From Tribonema minus (taxonomy: Eukaryota; Sar; Xanthophyceae; Tribonematales; Tribonemataceae): a DNA stretch of 64,000 bases. Position 1 is the stretch's first letter. Each line of letters begins with the position of its first letter. Below the pieces are notes generated by a model. It searched no databases. It had not been told where the DNA came from and saw only the letters and a program-made list of their open reading frames with translations. The DNA is taken from the NCBI GenBank assembly GCA_017506865.1, contig JAFCMP010000511.1, forward strand, positions 310,001 through 374,000, in the 5' to 3' direction. This document shows, one piece after another, positions 1 to 14,000 of the stretch. The position numbers and the translations under genes were made by a program.

Positions 1-74
1 GTCTGCATGTCCATCAGGAGCTTGCCGGCGTTGCTGAGGATGGTCTTCTTGGCGGGCCCAAAGTAGTCGTTGAT
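1..74 (-). CDS. DNAH1: Dynein exon 45 (MTBD, partial)
   Basis: It encodes [20 protein letters not shown] and MDMQT, the VDDYWxPxKxLL motif of the microtubule-binding domain. The exon runs off the left edge of the window. Confidence 0.9.
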   Translation of the reverse strand, partial: MNDYFGPAKKTILSNAGKLLMDMQ

Positions 75-3000
75 CTGCAGAGCACAGCGTTGAGCTGGCA
101 CTTTCAGCGCAGCCGTTACGCAAGTGGTGGCCAAGCATGTAATGGGTACGTTCTGCAAGCCCCCCGGGAAGCTGACAGAGTGGCCACATCGCACCTTGCG
201 CTGGTAAGCAGCCATCGGGTGCTTGGCACGGCTGCAGTAGAAGCAATAGCTGGCAGGCAAGTTTGAGAGGTGCTCTCGCACACACACTGAATCACAAAGG
301 AGTCGTTGATCTGCATGGCACAGCGTCGCGCCATCAAGTGCAGCAGCGCAGACGGGGCGCAAACGCATGAAAAGCGCGCGCGCATGCGCAAAACGCTACT
401 GCATTTCGAGCACCACAGGCATATGACCGGATGACCATGTGCGCAACGATCAGATGCAAGGTGTCATCATGGTTGTGGTCACAACAGCCGCCAGGGGGAG
501 CCCGCTCTGACTGAGCTCGACGCCGTCAGGCGGCCCACCAAACTTCAACTAGTGACACACGTTCATCTATCAAACTTCAACTAGTTACGCACCTTCTTGC
601 CCGGCGCCGCGGGGTCCCTGACCTTGTCCGGCTTGACGTTGAACATGATGCACGTCGCCTCGATCGTCAGCTTGACGCCGTCGGGCGCCTCGCCTAACAA
701 ACTTCAACTAGTGACACACGCCTCCACCTATCAAACTTCAACTAGTTACGCACCTTCTTGCCCGGCGCCGCGGGGTCCCTGACCTTGTCCGGCTTGACGT
801 TGAACATGATGCACGTCGCCTCGATCGTCAGCTTGACGCCGTCGGGCGCCTCGCCTACCAGACTTCAACTAGTGACACACGCCTCCACCTATCAAACTTC
901 AACTAGTTACGCACCTTCTTGCCCGGCGCCGCGGGGTCCCTGATCTTGTCCGGCTTGACGCTGAACATGATGCACGTCGCCTCGATCGTCAGCTTGACGC
1001 CATCGGGCGGCTTGCCTACTGAACTTCAACTAGTGACACGCCTTCACCTATCAAACCTCAACCAGCGACGCACCTTTTTGCCCAGCGCCGCCGGGTCCGC
1101 GACCTTGTCCGGCTTGACGTTTAACATGATGCACGTCGTCTCGATGGTGAGATTGACGCTGTCAGGCGGCTCGACTACCAAACTTCAATTTGTGACACAC
1201 CTTCACGTATCAAACTTCTACTAGTGACGCACCTTCTTGCCCGGCGCCGCGGGGTCCGCGACCTTGTCCGGCTTGACGTTGAACATGATACACGTCGCCT
1301 CGATCGTCAGCTTGACGCCGTCGGGCGGCTTGCCGAGCGACTTGACCTCGTCAATATCGCTCTTCTTCAAGTCTTTGAGGCACGCGACGGCGGCGTCGAG
1401 CGCGGGCAGCGCCTCGTCCAGGTCGCGCTGAGCGTCATCGGCGATCTCCTTGGTCGCCGCCGCTTTCGCCTTGGCGTCGGCCTCTTGCGCCTGAGGCGAT
1501 GGCACCGTCGTGTGGAGGTGATGAGGGCCAGGAGCACGACGAGGAGTAGGGTTACGGCAGCGGCGTCGCGTGTGAGAGGTGGCATGCGCTCAATTGGTAC
1601 GTGCCGCTTTCCACGATACTGAGGCTAGGACAAGGATCGAGGTTATTAGAAGAGGCGGGTTCACGCGTGAGCGGTGGTGGTAATTGCTAAAGCGGTGCGC
1701 GCCACTCCTCACAAAAGTGTCACCCACTGCACACACAGGTGTGCACTGCAGTGTCATTGACAGCGCGCTGGTAGCGGCGGCCCTGGGTTTGATGTGAGGC
1801 GCATGCGCCCCGACCGTGAATGCCGAGCAGCAAATCATGTCTTCAAATGATTGCGCCACGCACACCAGAGTGTAAGGCTGTTGGCGACTGCCGCCGCTGA
1901 AACGGGGTGAGAATGCAGAAGTCTCAAACTATATCAGGGTCTGATGGTTGCACGGCCGCATGTGCCAAAGTGCAGGGCATCGTGGGGATGCTGCGCGGCA
2001 TGTCCATGCGCCGTGCGCTTGCTTAACGGGCACTTTGATGTGCTCTTCGCCTCTGACCATGGGCTCCACACGCCAACACCAATGCAACATGGCACTGCAC
2101 TGACAACAGCAGCAGTCTAGTGCGGGAACCGCGACAAACGACGCACTCGTGTGTCTTAAATCAAGTGAGTCGTACCTGGACTTCGACGCGCGTCTTGGCG
2201 GCTTCCGTAGAGTCGCGCGTGATCTGTCCAGACAACGCGGCAGCAGCAAACAACAGCCAAGGATATAAGTTGGAGTACAGTTCGTTGATCAAGGGCGCAT
2301 GCTGCTGCAAGCATGCAACAAGCAATGCAGATGTCATTAAGTGACCACTGAAGCTTCCTTGCGTGTTTAGCTCCAGCATGCGCACACAAAGCTTCAGCGC
2401 CCGCACAGCTGCATGACAGATCTGGCACTGGTTTGCAGGTCACAGGAGCAGGCCGGCCTGCACGACGACCGCCTCCGCACACGTCATTGTGTTGCATGTG
2501 TCAGTGCTCAACATGCGTCGCGCTGCAACAAGCAACAGCTGTACTGTATCAGTGCAACTTGTCCAGACTCTGCCACCAACCGCCATGCAAGGACGCAACC
2601 AGTGGCCATAATGAGCACTGACTCGAAAGTCCATGGTTCAAGCTGCGGTCTCAATGCGCGCGCCGCAGCGCCGCTGCCAGAGAGCGTCGACGGCCACAGG
2701 CAATGAGGACTGCGGCCGTCAATCTTTGAAAGCTTAACAGCATGTCTTCCTTCCCTGCTCTGAAGTACGTTGGAACTCTATGTTTAAACACCACATCTGC
2801 ACGATGACACGTCAGTGCTCAACCGACTGCCATTCAAAGCATGCATTTGTTTCTGCTCTGAAGTACTTTGCAGTATGCTGAAACATCGCACCTGCACGAT
2901 GCGCGCCTCCACGTCACCAGGTCGCACACGTCAGCGCTCAACACATGTGCCCCAACGCCGCTGTCAGAGCGTGTCAATGGCTACAGGCGCTGAGGACCGC

Positions 3001-6000
3001 GTACGGAACCCACTGACATTCAAAGTGGGTATTCAAAAGACCAGCTTCTTGGTAGCTTTAATGTGCGATACCGCACCTGCACTATGAGCGCCTCCACGTC
3101 CGCCTGCGTGCGGATGAGCACTGGCTCCATCTCGGTCAGCTGCGCCTGCAGGCCGCCCACCTGCTCCTGCGTTGACACAATCTTGTCCAGGCCAAGCTGG
3201 GCGCAGCGGCGGTACGGGAGCGATGCGGCGCGTGGGGGGCGGAAGGGGGGCACATTGAGCGCTGCAACATTGGTACCCGCATGACGTGGTGACAGTTTAA
3301 CAAGGGGAGTACCGGGGGGGGGGGGGGAGCTCGTTGAGCTGCGTTCATATTCAAGGTTCACGCAGGGCAGATCCACTTTTGCGTTGGGGGAAGGGAGGAG
3401 GGGGGGCAAGGGGCGGGGGGGGTAGGTGGGACAGGCGTATCAAGCTGCTCTCCAGATCCTTGGAGGTTGTTTCTGATCAAATCCACATGTCGCGTTGGGG
3501 GGAGGGGGTTGGAGGCGTTGAGCTGAGCGCTGCAACATCCGCGACTGCACAAGTGGCAGTGCGCTCGACGACTCTCGTCTTTGCGCTGCACATCAGTCAA
3601 GGGGCATCGTCGTGCACACGTGACAGCAGGCAGGCGGAGAGCACATGTGACAATCGTGAGGCGGAGAGCGCCGCGCCGCCGCGCTGCACCGCGCACAATT
3701 CGCGCACCTGCAGGCGGTCGCGCAGGTAAGTCTTACAGCTTGCTGATTTAAGCTGATCACTTGTGGGGCCGCCAACGCCTTGAACATGAGTTCAACTCCT
3801 ACGGAAAGCACGATGTGAACAGTACACAACACCCAGCTTCAGCAACCTACTAATTCAGCAAGCTACAGAGAGATCCGTCTCTATAGAGCTACCTGAAGGC
3901 GGTCGCGCAGCGTGCCGACCTCCGCGCGCTTCCCCGCGAGCACCGCGGCGTACGTCGACAGCACCTCCAGGTAGCTCGTCGGCGTCACGTAGTTGTGCCG
4001 TCGCGCCTGCGCCAGAAAGTCCGCGCTCGCCGCCGCGACGCTCTGGTGTATGTGCTTGATGGTGCGCACGACGGCGTCCTCGTGCGGCACCAGCGCGAGC
4101 CCGCCGCCGCCGCCGCCGCCGCTGCTGCTGCCGCTGCTGCTGCCGCCGAGCGCGCGCCGCGCGACGCTCTCGAGAGCCTGGTCCGGCCATGCCAGGAACC
4201 AGTCTATCGCGCAGCAGTTGACGAGGGACGGGAACATGCGCAGGCGCGTGCGGAAGGCCTCGCCGAGCGGGCTCATGCAGAGGACGACGTGCACGTTGGC
4301 GCGCACGCGCTGCGTGGCGGGGGGCGGGGGGGGGGGGGGGGGGGGGGGCAGCGCTCAGCGAGGGTGTTGGAGAACGTGGCTCGCGTGACGATTGCGCGGA
4401 GACAATGTTGCAGTGTGCTGTACAGCGGACACGTGGATATTCACCCTACAAATAACAGTCCGTCGGGCAAACACATTGACGCGCACGCGCTGCGCGGCGC
4501 AGGGGGAGGGGGGGCGCGCACAGTGAGGGTGTTGGAGACCTTGGCTTGCGGGACTCTTCTGACCAAGGTCACGGTGAGTATGGCGCCATGAACAATATGT
4601 ACAAGTATCCGTGAACATGTGCGCAGAGAGTATGTTGCAGTGCCCGCTGTACAGTGGACACGTGGATATTTGCCCTGCCAATAGCACTCCGTCGAGCAGC
4701 GTATCCAACCCTACCCCTATCCCTATCCCTAACCCAACTCTGACCTCGACTCTACTTACATTTCACCCTCGCCGTGAGGCCAAGCCTCGCGCACACGCCC
4801 TGTGGCACTTGTGGCACAAGAGTCCATTGCCACATCCTGGTGCCAGTGTCAGCGTCGTTGACTCGATGCATGAATGTGCCGCCGCGTGCACGGCGCCTTG
4901 CATGCCGAATTAAAGCCGTCTCCACGTACATACCTAACATAGTTATGAACAGCGCGGACACGCCTTCTCTCTATGCAGCCTAAACGACGCAGATACACCC
5001 AGAGGTACTGTGCTGCTTGCAACAACGATCACGTTCATCCCCATGCCCGCCCCTCCCCCCTCCCTGCCCCTGACAGCTACCACAGTTATCAGAGAGGGGC
5101 GGACCCCCCCCCCTCCCCCCTTCCCTCTTCCTCATCCTAGCCATGCAGGCAGCAAATGACGGGGAGACGCACCTGGAGGTACTGCGCAAAGATGTTGAGG
5201 CGCGTGGGCGGGACGCGCCGCCGCGCGCACAGCGGCTTGCACGCTGTCACGATCCTCTCCGTCTCCTCTGCGCCGTACAGATTCGGCACGTCACCGGAGT
5301 TGAGGACGTTGTTGACGTCCTCCAGCATGCCCTCCTCGACGATCTGCGTGTCGCTCAGGAGGAGGACGACGCTGCGGTCGTCGACGCCCGCGCGCAGCAG
5401 GCACCTGCGTCGTGTTGAGGTTAGGGTTTGCGTTTGTGAGGTCTTTGATGAGGTAGGGTTAGGGCTAGGGGTCAGCGTTTGGGCTAGGTTTATGGTAGGT
5501 CAATGGTTTTGAAAAACGAATTCGATTTGGTATTGCGTTGGGACGACGCTGCGGTCGTCCACGCCCGCTTGCAGCAGGCACCTGCGATAGCAACTGACGT
5601 GATGCATACTCTTGAGATAATGAGTATCCCTATACTTCGAAGTAGTTCTTTGCTGGAGCTGGTGACAAATAGGGAATGTTCCCGGTGTCTGCGATTAGTA
5701 TATGGAGGACGACGCTGCGGTCGTCGACGCCGGCTCGCAGCAGGCACCTGCAAATTTGGGTTAGGATTAGGGTTAGGGTTAGCTTCTGTGAGGCATGACA
5801 GGGCTAGCATTAGGGTCAGTGCTAGGAGGTTGCTACCTGCCGCTGTGGACGACGCTGCGGTCGTCCACGCCCGCACGCAGGAGGCACCTGCGAGGTTGGA
5901 GTAGGGTTAGGGTTAGGGTTGGCACCTGTGAGAGGGGTTTGTGGTTGAGGGGGGGGGGAGCTTTAGGTTAGGGCAAGGGTCGACGCCGGCGCGCAGCAGG

Positions 6001-7977
6001 CACCTGCGGCAGCGATCAGGCGGGCAACGCGATGCGTACTCCAGACATAGTTTTGTCGCTCAATGGTTGCGGAACTCTGCCTGAGCTGAGAACGTGAAGC
6101 ACGATGATGCGCACGCAGCGGGCACCTACGAGTTTGGGTTAGGGTCAGGGTTAGCGTTGGTGCCTGTATACGGGTTCAGGGTTGAGTGAGGGTTGGCGTT
6201 AGGTTAGGGCAAGAGTCGACGCCCGCGCGCTGCAGGCACCTGCGAGTTCGGATTGAGGTTAGGGTGAATGTTGGCGCCTGAGAGGAATTGGCGCGCCACC
6301 ACGCCTCAATACCGCGCATTGCTGCATGCCCGCCGCCTCATAGCGCTTAGCGCAGCTCTCGACGCCGACGCAGAGCAATCACGCCTCGCCATTGCGCGTC
6401 AGTGACCGACCATGGCCACTGCGCACGGTGCCGAGCGCTCGTCGCACTCTCTTCCTGACCTAACCCTAACCCTCGCACTAACCTTACCCTAGCCCGAACC
6501 CCACCCCTAACCCTAACCTCATTGGTTCACGTTCAAGGCGTCAAACAGCCCAGATGGCCGACGCTGAGCGTGCTACTAGAACCTACGTATTCGTTCGCTG
6601 TACACACCTGCGCAGATCCTCGTGCCACTCCGCCTTGCCGTAGCTCTTGGTGATCTCGATCTGGCACAGCTCATAGTCCGACATGAACGTCGCGAGGCGC
6701 GTGAGCGACTGCCGCCCGGAGCCGCCCACGCCCAGCAGCAGCGCGTTGCCGAGCGGCTGGCGCAGCACGCGCGCGATGCGGCACACGTGCTCCACCGCGT
6801 CGTCGAACAGCACGAGCGGCATGGGCTGCTTGCTGTCGGCGTTGTACTCGGCGAGGCAGTCTTCGACGGCGCCCTGCAGCTGCGCGCGGTCACGCACCTG
6901 TGCAAGCATCGCATGAATGGGTCGTGTGAGTCTGGGTCAGAGTCTTGACATCAGCTGAGCAATGATGTCGATTCCTCGACAGCGCCCTGCAGCTGCACGC
7001 GGTCGCGCACCTGCGCGCAGCGGCGGCGGCGGCGGCGGCGCATGAGCAAGTGAGTCGTGTGAGTCAGGGTCAGAGTCTTGACATCAGCTGAGCAATGATG
7101 TCGAGTCCTGGATGGCGCTCCGTAGTTGCGCGCGGCCGCGCGGCGGAGGCGACGGCGCGCGTGTGCGCTTGAGCGTCGGGACAGTTGACGCGGGGGCTGG
7201 GCTTCAGTTGAGCCTTGGCGGTAACATGTGGATGGTTTTGTTGTTAGCATGGGATTAGGGGTTGCGGTCGGGCTAGCACGGAAACGAGAGCTACATTTAA
7301 GGATTGGTCCAGATCCACGACGCTCGCTTGCGAGTTTGACTATGAGCACATGCATGGGCGGCGGGCGCGTCACGAGCACATGCGCGACAGTACTGCCGAG
7401 TAGGACACACACGGAGGTCTGCCGTGACAGTGCGCATCGCCCTCCCCCCTACAAAACCTGCAGCGCAAGCGCCTGCAGACACCTCCACTCGCCTCGTCGT
7501 ACACCCGCGGATCCGCGCCGGGTATCATGAAGTCCGCAAACAGCGCCGCGCCGGCGCCCTCCGTCACCGCCGCGGCATCGAGTCCCAGCGACGACGCCAC
7601 GTGACTGCTGCTGAGCGCTGCGAACCAGGCCTTGTCCTCCGCGCACGTGAGCCGGTCCGCGAAGACGCGATCGCACTCGTGCAGCCACAGGCGCGTGAGC
7701 GCGGCGGGCGACGATCCGGCGCGGCGCGCGTCCGCCATGAGCAGGCCCTGGAAAACCTGCGGCGGCGGCAGCGGCGGCGGCAACGGCGGCGGCGGCAGGG
7801 CGAGTCAGTGGCGGCGGCGGTGGCGCAGCTGCGGCGGAATGGACAGCAGTCGTCAGCCATGTGCATGTATCCGCGCCAGTGACTCGTGGCATTGCTCGTA
7901 AGCGCTGCTGCGCGAGCGCGGCGGGCGACGATCCGACACGGCGCGCGTCCGCCGTCAGCAGGCCCTGGAACACCTGC

Positions 7978-8042
<65 letters not shown>

Positions 8043-11000
8043 CGGGGCAAGTCAGTGGCAGCAGCAGCGGCAATGGTGGCGGCGGCAGGGCGAGTAAGCG
8101 GTAATGGCAGTGGCGGCAGCGGATGCGGCGGCGGCAGCGGCGCCGGCAGCAGCGGTGGCGGCGGCAGCGGCAGGGCGAGTCAGCAGCGGTGGCGGCAGCA
8201 GCAGCGGAGCAGCTGCGGCGATATGGACAGCAGTTGTCAGTCATGTGCGCGTGTCTGCGTCAGGGGGTCGTGGCATAGCTCGCAAGCGCCGCTGCCCAGA
8301 GCTGGCCGCTGCCAATGCAGAACGCCCCGCACACACGACTTTGTCGCATGCTGGTGTGCGAGGGTTTTGCAGCGAGTGCACTGTCTCCCCGTCTTGCTCA
8401 ACAAGAAACACACATGCGAATCGGTTGTCGGGTGCGTCGTCCACTGTTTCATCGCAGCCACTCTATCCGCTGCCCTCGCGCCTCAGCCGTGACACACGAC
8501 GGTGTGACGCTCGCAGGTGTGTCTCAGCGTAAAGTAGAACTAGGTTCAGTGTCACATTTGGGGTTTGGGTTAGGATTCGCCTCACCTTGGACAGGTCCCT
8601 GAGGTTGTACGTGTAGTGGCTCTTGGCCGGCGTGGGGCGCAGATCCGCGAGGATGGTGCCGAAGATGGCAATGGTGGCCTTCACGAGTGGCCCTGCAAGG
8701 TTCCTGCACTCGTCAGACGGGAAGCGCTGTGGAGACAGGCACGCGAGAGCGGGACAGCGCGTGGGAGGCAGTCGCGCAATGCGGGAAAATGCATTTGTTG
8801 GGCACGAGGCACGTACAAGCACTCGATGGGCACGAGGCACACGCGCTTTCACGCGTCGCGCGCGGCGCAGCGTCTGCTGAGCCATTGCGTGAAGCGAGGC
8901 GACCTGACCATACCCTAACCCTAACCCTTACCCTAACACTAACCCTAACTGACCCTACCCCTACCCCTGCGTTAGTGTGGTGGCCTGCGGAGGTTGCAGA
9001 GTGCTCGTGCAACACATTGTGCCCAGCGGCAGTGTAGACGTCATCTGGGCAGTCGAAATGAGGGTTAGGGTTAGGGTTAGGGTTAGGATTAACCCTAACC
9101 CTAACCCTAACCCTAACCCTAACCCTAACCCTAAATGAAAGCTGAGGCGCCCGCGCACCGCGCCGAGTCTCTTCCTGCACAAATTGCGCTCCCAGTCCCC
9201 CGCAGCGAATGCGCCGCGCATCAGTGAGTGTAATGGCGATACGCACAGCGGCAACAGGGCGTATGCGTACCGCAATTTTAACCTGCTCACAGTCGCGGAA
9301 CCCCCCCCCTCCCCCCCCCCCCCCCCCCCCCCCATGCAGATCTGCACAAGCACGGCGCTACCATTGCGCACGGCACGAAGCACGGCAGCAGATGTGGCAG
9401 CTCGCACTCACCGCAGCGAAGCCGTTGAAGATGGTGCCGAAGATGGTCTCCGCGGACGCGTCCGACATGCGCGTGCAGCTGACAATGTTGAAGTGGCGGA
9501 AGAAGCGCGCCGTGACGGGGTTGCGCCCGCCGCCGGGCGGCCCGCACGCGCACACCATGATGACGTCGACGATCTGCACGGCGCACACAAATCATGTAGC
9601 GCCCGATGAAAAACAACATCATGAGTGCGGCCGCAGGCCATGCATGTCAAGCTGTCTCGCGTTGCAGCGTTGAAGTATAGGGGTGCGTTCAGGTTGGAGT
9701 AAGATTTTTGCAGGACAGCAGAGTTGCGCCCGACGCGCGGTGGCCGGCATGCGCACGCCATGGCGACGTCGACGATTGGCGCAGGGTGCGCACGTGTCAC
9801 GCAGCGCGATCGCATTAAACGGTGCGGCTGAGGGCGTTGCGTTTTTTGCTTCATTGCATCGGGCGACATTGATATAAGGATAAGATCAGGTCAAGACGTG
9901 GAAGGCAGCACAATTGCACCTGCCTAGCATAACCCTAACCCTAGCCGATGTGTCGCAACGTCCGAGCAGTATTGTGGCGGGCGCGGCAGTACACGTCCAG
10001 TACACATGCCCGACTGGCATTAAGCGCGAAGTATAGGCTCAATGCGCTGTACACATGCAGAGTGGCCGAGAAGTTACTGGGCTCGTGGTAGTTAAAAATT
10101 AAGGGGTGTGCAAAGGAGAAGAGGCCTGTGTGCGGCACAGAAGTGCCAGGGTCCGGGCCACTTGCAGGCGCCTCAAGCAAAACCACCTCACATTGCCGCT
10201 AGCAGAAGGGCAAGGCCTAACCTTAACCCTAACTCTAACTCTAACCCTAACCCTAACCCTAACCTTAACCCTAACCCTAACCCTAACCCTAACCTGCCAG
10301 ACATCGCAACGCAGTTGTTCCGAAAGCCCGCATGTGGACGCACACGGCCGTCGTACCTGTTTGAACGTGATTAGGATTAGGGGTACACTTGGGTCTACGG
10401 CGAGGGCTAGGCTTATGGTTAGGGCGAGCTTGGATAGCGGTAGGCATGTACCTGCTTGAATGTGAGCGCAGCACGGTCGTACCAGCCGCCGCTGTCGAAC
10501 CACTGCCGCAGCAGCTCGATGGGCGGCTGCGCACCGTACGTCTCTCGCTGCGACAGCGCGGGCAAGGGCAGGGGGAGGGGGAGAGGGGATGAAATTTGGG
10601 CAACATTGCAGTAATGCAGGTTCAGCTCGTACCATCAGGATGTGACAATGGGGGGTGCTTATCACCATGTGCGGGCACTTGGCGTGCACACTGTAAAAAT
10701 AATCAAGCACATAAAACAGGCTTTTCAATAAGCAACATCACGTGTCCATTTAAGTGAAGTATAAAACTTCAACTTAATGTTAAATATCAACCGCACTGCT
10801 AACATGCACACCCTGGTGACCCGGGCCCAGTCTTTGTTCAATGTGGCAGCAACAACCGCTCTTCCATCTATGTGCTTGCTACCTGTTTGTGTGCTCCGTG
10901 TAATGGGGCGAAGGCACACCGGCCCTCCGCGCCGTATTCTGCCACAACAGCCACCTGTGAAATGCGACCCGCTTCTCATTGCGACGACATGCACCATCTA

Positions 11001-14000
11001 CTTTGCCCCCGAGGCACGCATGCTGACATCGCCAACAAACAGCACAACCTGCTTGCCCGCGGGCGGCCCAAACACGCACTTGCGGCGCTTCCCGCACTTG
11101 CCAGAGTTTCTCTTACTGTAGCAGTTACAAGACTCATTCAAATACAAATTCCGATCAAAAAGGCAAAGTGTCAAAAAGAAAAACACTGTGCTAACACCCC
11201 CCATTCACGCACCTGCGGCATGTTGACGTCGTCGACGAACAGCACAAACTGCTTGCCCGCGGGCGGCCCGAACACGCCCTTGCGGCGCTTCTCGCACTTG
11301 CCGTCGATCAGGTCCTGCGTCTGATTCGCGCTCGTCTGCGCGCTGAACGTGAGCGCCAGCGGCACAAACGCGTCGCCGCCGCCGCCGATGCCGCCCTGAA
11401 GGCGCGTGCTGATGTTCACCGTCTTGCCCGTGCCCGTGGGGCCGGTGAATAGGACGTGCTTGCCGGCGCGCACGAGCTGTTCATGTATGCGCATTGCATC
11501 GAGGGGGGGGGGGGGCTGACTTTGAGCGCGGATCGGCGCGCGGTGGCAGCGCTCAAAGGACATGGTCACAGCTGTGCTTGATTTTGACCCCTCTCTACAA
11601 ACCCTCCAGTAGTGGGAGCTACAGAGGGCATGGGGGACAGGGGTCAGGGCTGGGGTTTGACTGTGGCAGCGCAGCTCTTTCTTTCACATACAAGCATACC
11701 ACTGCAGCTACAGGGGCGTGTGCAAATCTGCTTCAGTTTTCACGCAACATCATACAACGGCTTGCAGCAAAGCCCACATCAGACTGTGTTGTCAACGTAC
11801 AGAATTTGGTTGCAAGGATGATGTCGAACATGGGCTTTCTTGCGCCCGCCATCGGCGAGATTCGGAGAGAAGAACATGCAGTGCTCCTGTATCGATCAGA
11901 TCCGTGTCAAGCCAACCGACCGCTTTGATACTGTGAGTGCGCCACTGTATGGCGACCCTCGTGTCAATTGTTTTGCAAAGCACTGAGCATGCCAGCTGCA
12001 CAGCACGGCCGTTCGATATGGTCTGATGGCAATCAAGCATACAGATTCATGCCACGTCAGCACTGCATTCTGATGCCACAGGCAGCCTGGCAGTCAGCGG
12101 GGCAGATGACATGGGTGTGCCTGACAGTGCACGAACCTAACCCTAGTTCTAACCCTAGCTCCAATACCGACCCTGATAGTCATGATGTGCATTTCTCAAA
12201 GAGCGTCAGTAGAGTGAAAGTCACTAAAATCCTACAGTGCATTCATGACTCCGACCAGGGCGCGGTCGCAGGTACACGGCAGCTGTCGGGAGCGAGACGC
12301 GCTCGTGCACGCACGAAATGTCAGTATGCAACCCATGTCAGAAATTCTGAAATGCAGCTGAACAAGGCACTGAGCATCATCACAAGCTGCACTGGCCTCA
12401 AGTACGCTGCGGCACAGAGTGAGACACAGAGGAGGTCCATGAGCCGCTGTAGACAATTACACAGCATCCCACGATCTTCTAATGCAGAGCCAGAGTGAGT
12501 CACGATGAGCGTGTCAACGAGTCAAGAGTACCACCGAGTCACTCGAACCCCAGCTGGTCCAGCAGATGCGCATTACACACGCTGTCCGTGGTGGGCACTA
12601 TGAGTGAGTCAACGAGTCATCAGCACCGAGTCACTCGAACCACACCTGATCAAGCAGGTGCGTGTAGCACGCGCTGTCCGCAGTGGGCACAATGAGTGAG
12701 TCAATGAGTCACAAGCACCCGAGTCGGGGGCACTGAGTCACAAGTACCGAGTCACTTGAACCCCACCTGGTCCAGCAGATGCGTGTAGCACACGCTGTCG
12801 GCCGTGGGCACGATGAGCTCGCTGAACGACAGCTTGGGGTCCAGCTTGTACGGCTCCACTGTGTCCATCCAGCGCAACCACGCACCCGCGCCGCCGTCCG
12901 CCTCTATGATATACTTGTAGTCGTAGACGGTGCCTTCGGCGGGCATCAGGCGTGCGCAGCCGTTGTCGGCCATCTCAGCCCTGCGGTTTTTTGGAGGGGG
13001 GCGAGGGGGGGGGGGGGAGGGGAAGGGGGGGGCACAGAGGGGGAGGGTTAGGGTTCACGGTTTGGCGGCGAGGCTCGCGTGGGAGGAATGGAGAGCGCTG
13101 TGCCAGAGGCTGCCTGGTCGCTGACGGTGCTGGCGGGCCGCTGATGCTGACGTGGCTTTGCAGCATATTGATGCCGCGTCTCGTACCTGAAGTGCACCTG
13201 TGACGCTCCGCAGTAGCAGTTTAGCCACAGCTGTTTTTTGATCGCATATGAATGACCGTTGCCATCTGGCGCTGCTGCAGGCAGCAATGGACACGTTGCA
13301 TGCACATGCCAATAAAACCCTAACCCTACCCTAACCTGAACCGTAACCCTAAACCTAACTATAAGCCTTGGCAGCCCCCATATTGTGGTTTTGCACTCTC
13401 ACCTGCCCCTAGATTCGGGGCCCCTGACCCAAACCCTAACCCCACCCCCAACCCTAGCCTCACCCCTGCCCTTGGTCCTCAGCACAACCTGAGACCTCTG
13501 GATAAGTGTGTTTCAGTAGCCCAATATATGCAGAAAAGTAGACCTGCGCATACCAACTGTCGCAACTGGTCCATCCACTTGCGGCTGCACTCACGCGCGG
13601 TTGCAGTGAGCGACCGCACAATGGCTAGTCTAGACCCTAACCCAAAAGCTCATCTTAATCCTGACTCTTTATTCCAACCTAGACTCTCAACCACCTTTGA
13701 GGTTTGGTCAAAAGTAGGTTACTGGTTGAAGGTAGGGTGCCTTACCCCATGCAGATCGCCATACATACTGTAGGTACTGGTCCATCCACTGGCGGGCGCG
13801 ATCGTCCACGGTGGCGGCAAGCGATGACACAAGTGCTGCAGTGGTCTCAACCCTAACCCTGACGCACAACAAAACTGTAACACTGACCCCCTATTCTGAC
13901 GCTGACTCTGATCCGCCAACAGGCATGGGTGAGGCTGAAGGTCAGGGGTAGGGTGCCCTAATTCTGACTCATGCAGATTACGATACATACCGTAGGAACT

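Noticed and set aside
597-1224. Repeated plus-strand ORFs starting MPGAAGS
   Set aside because: They arise because exon 44 edge copies are repeated every 161 bp. The real coding sense is minus and only the last unit is an exon.
7424-8244. Long ORFs on both strands through the CGG tract
   Set aside because: They are low-complexity translations of a triplet repeat in intron 37; only 7493-7756 continues the dynein frame.
8911-10292. A chromosome end, because of telomere-like repeats
   Set aside because: Coding exons of one gene continue in frame on both sides, so the repeats are internal.
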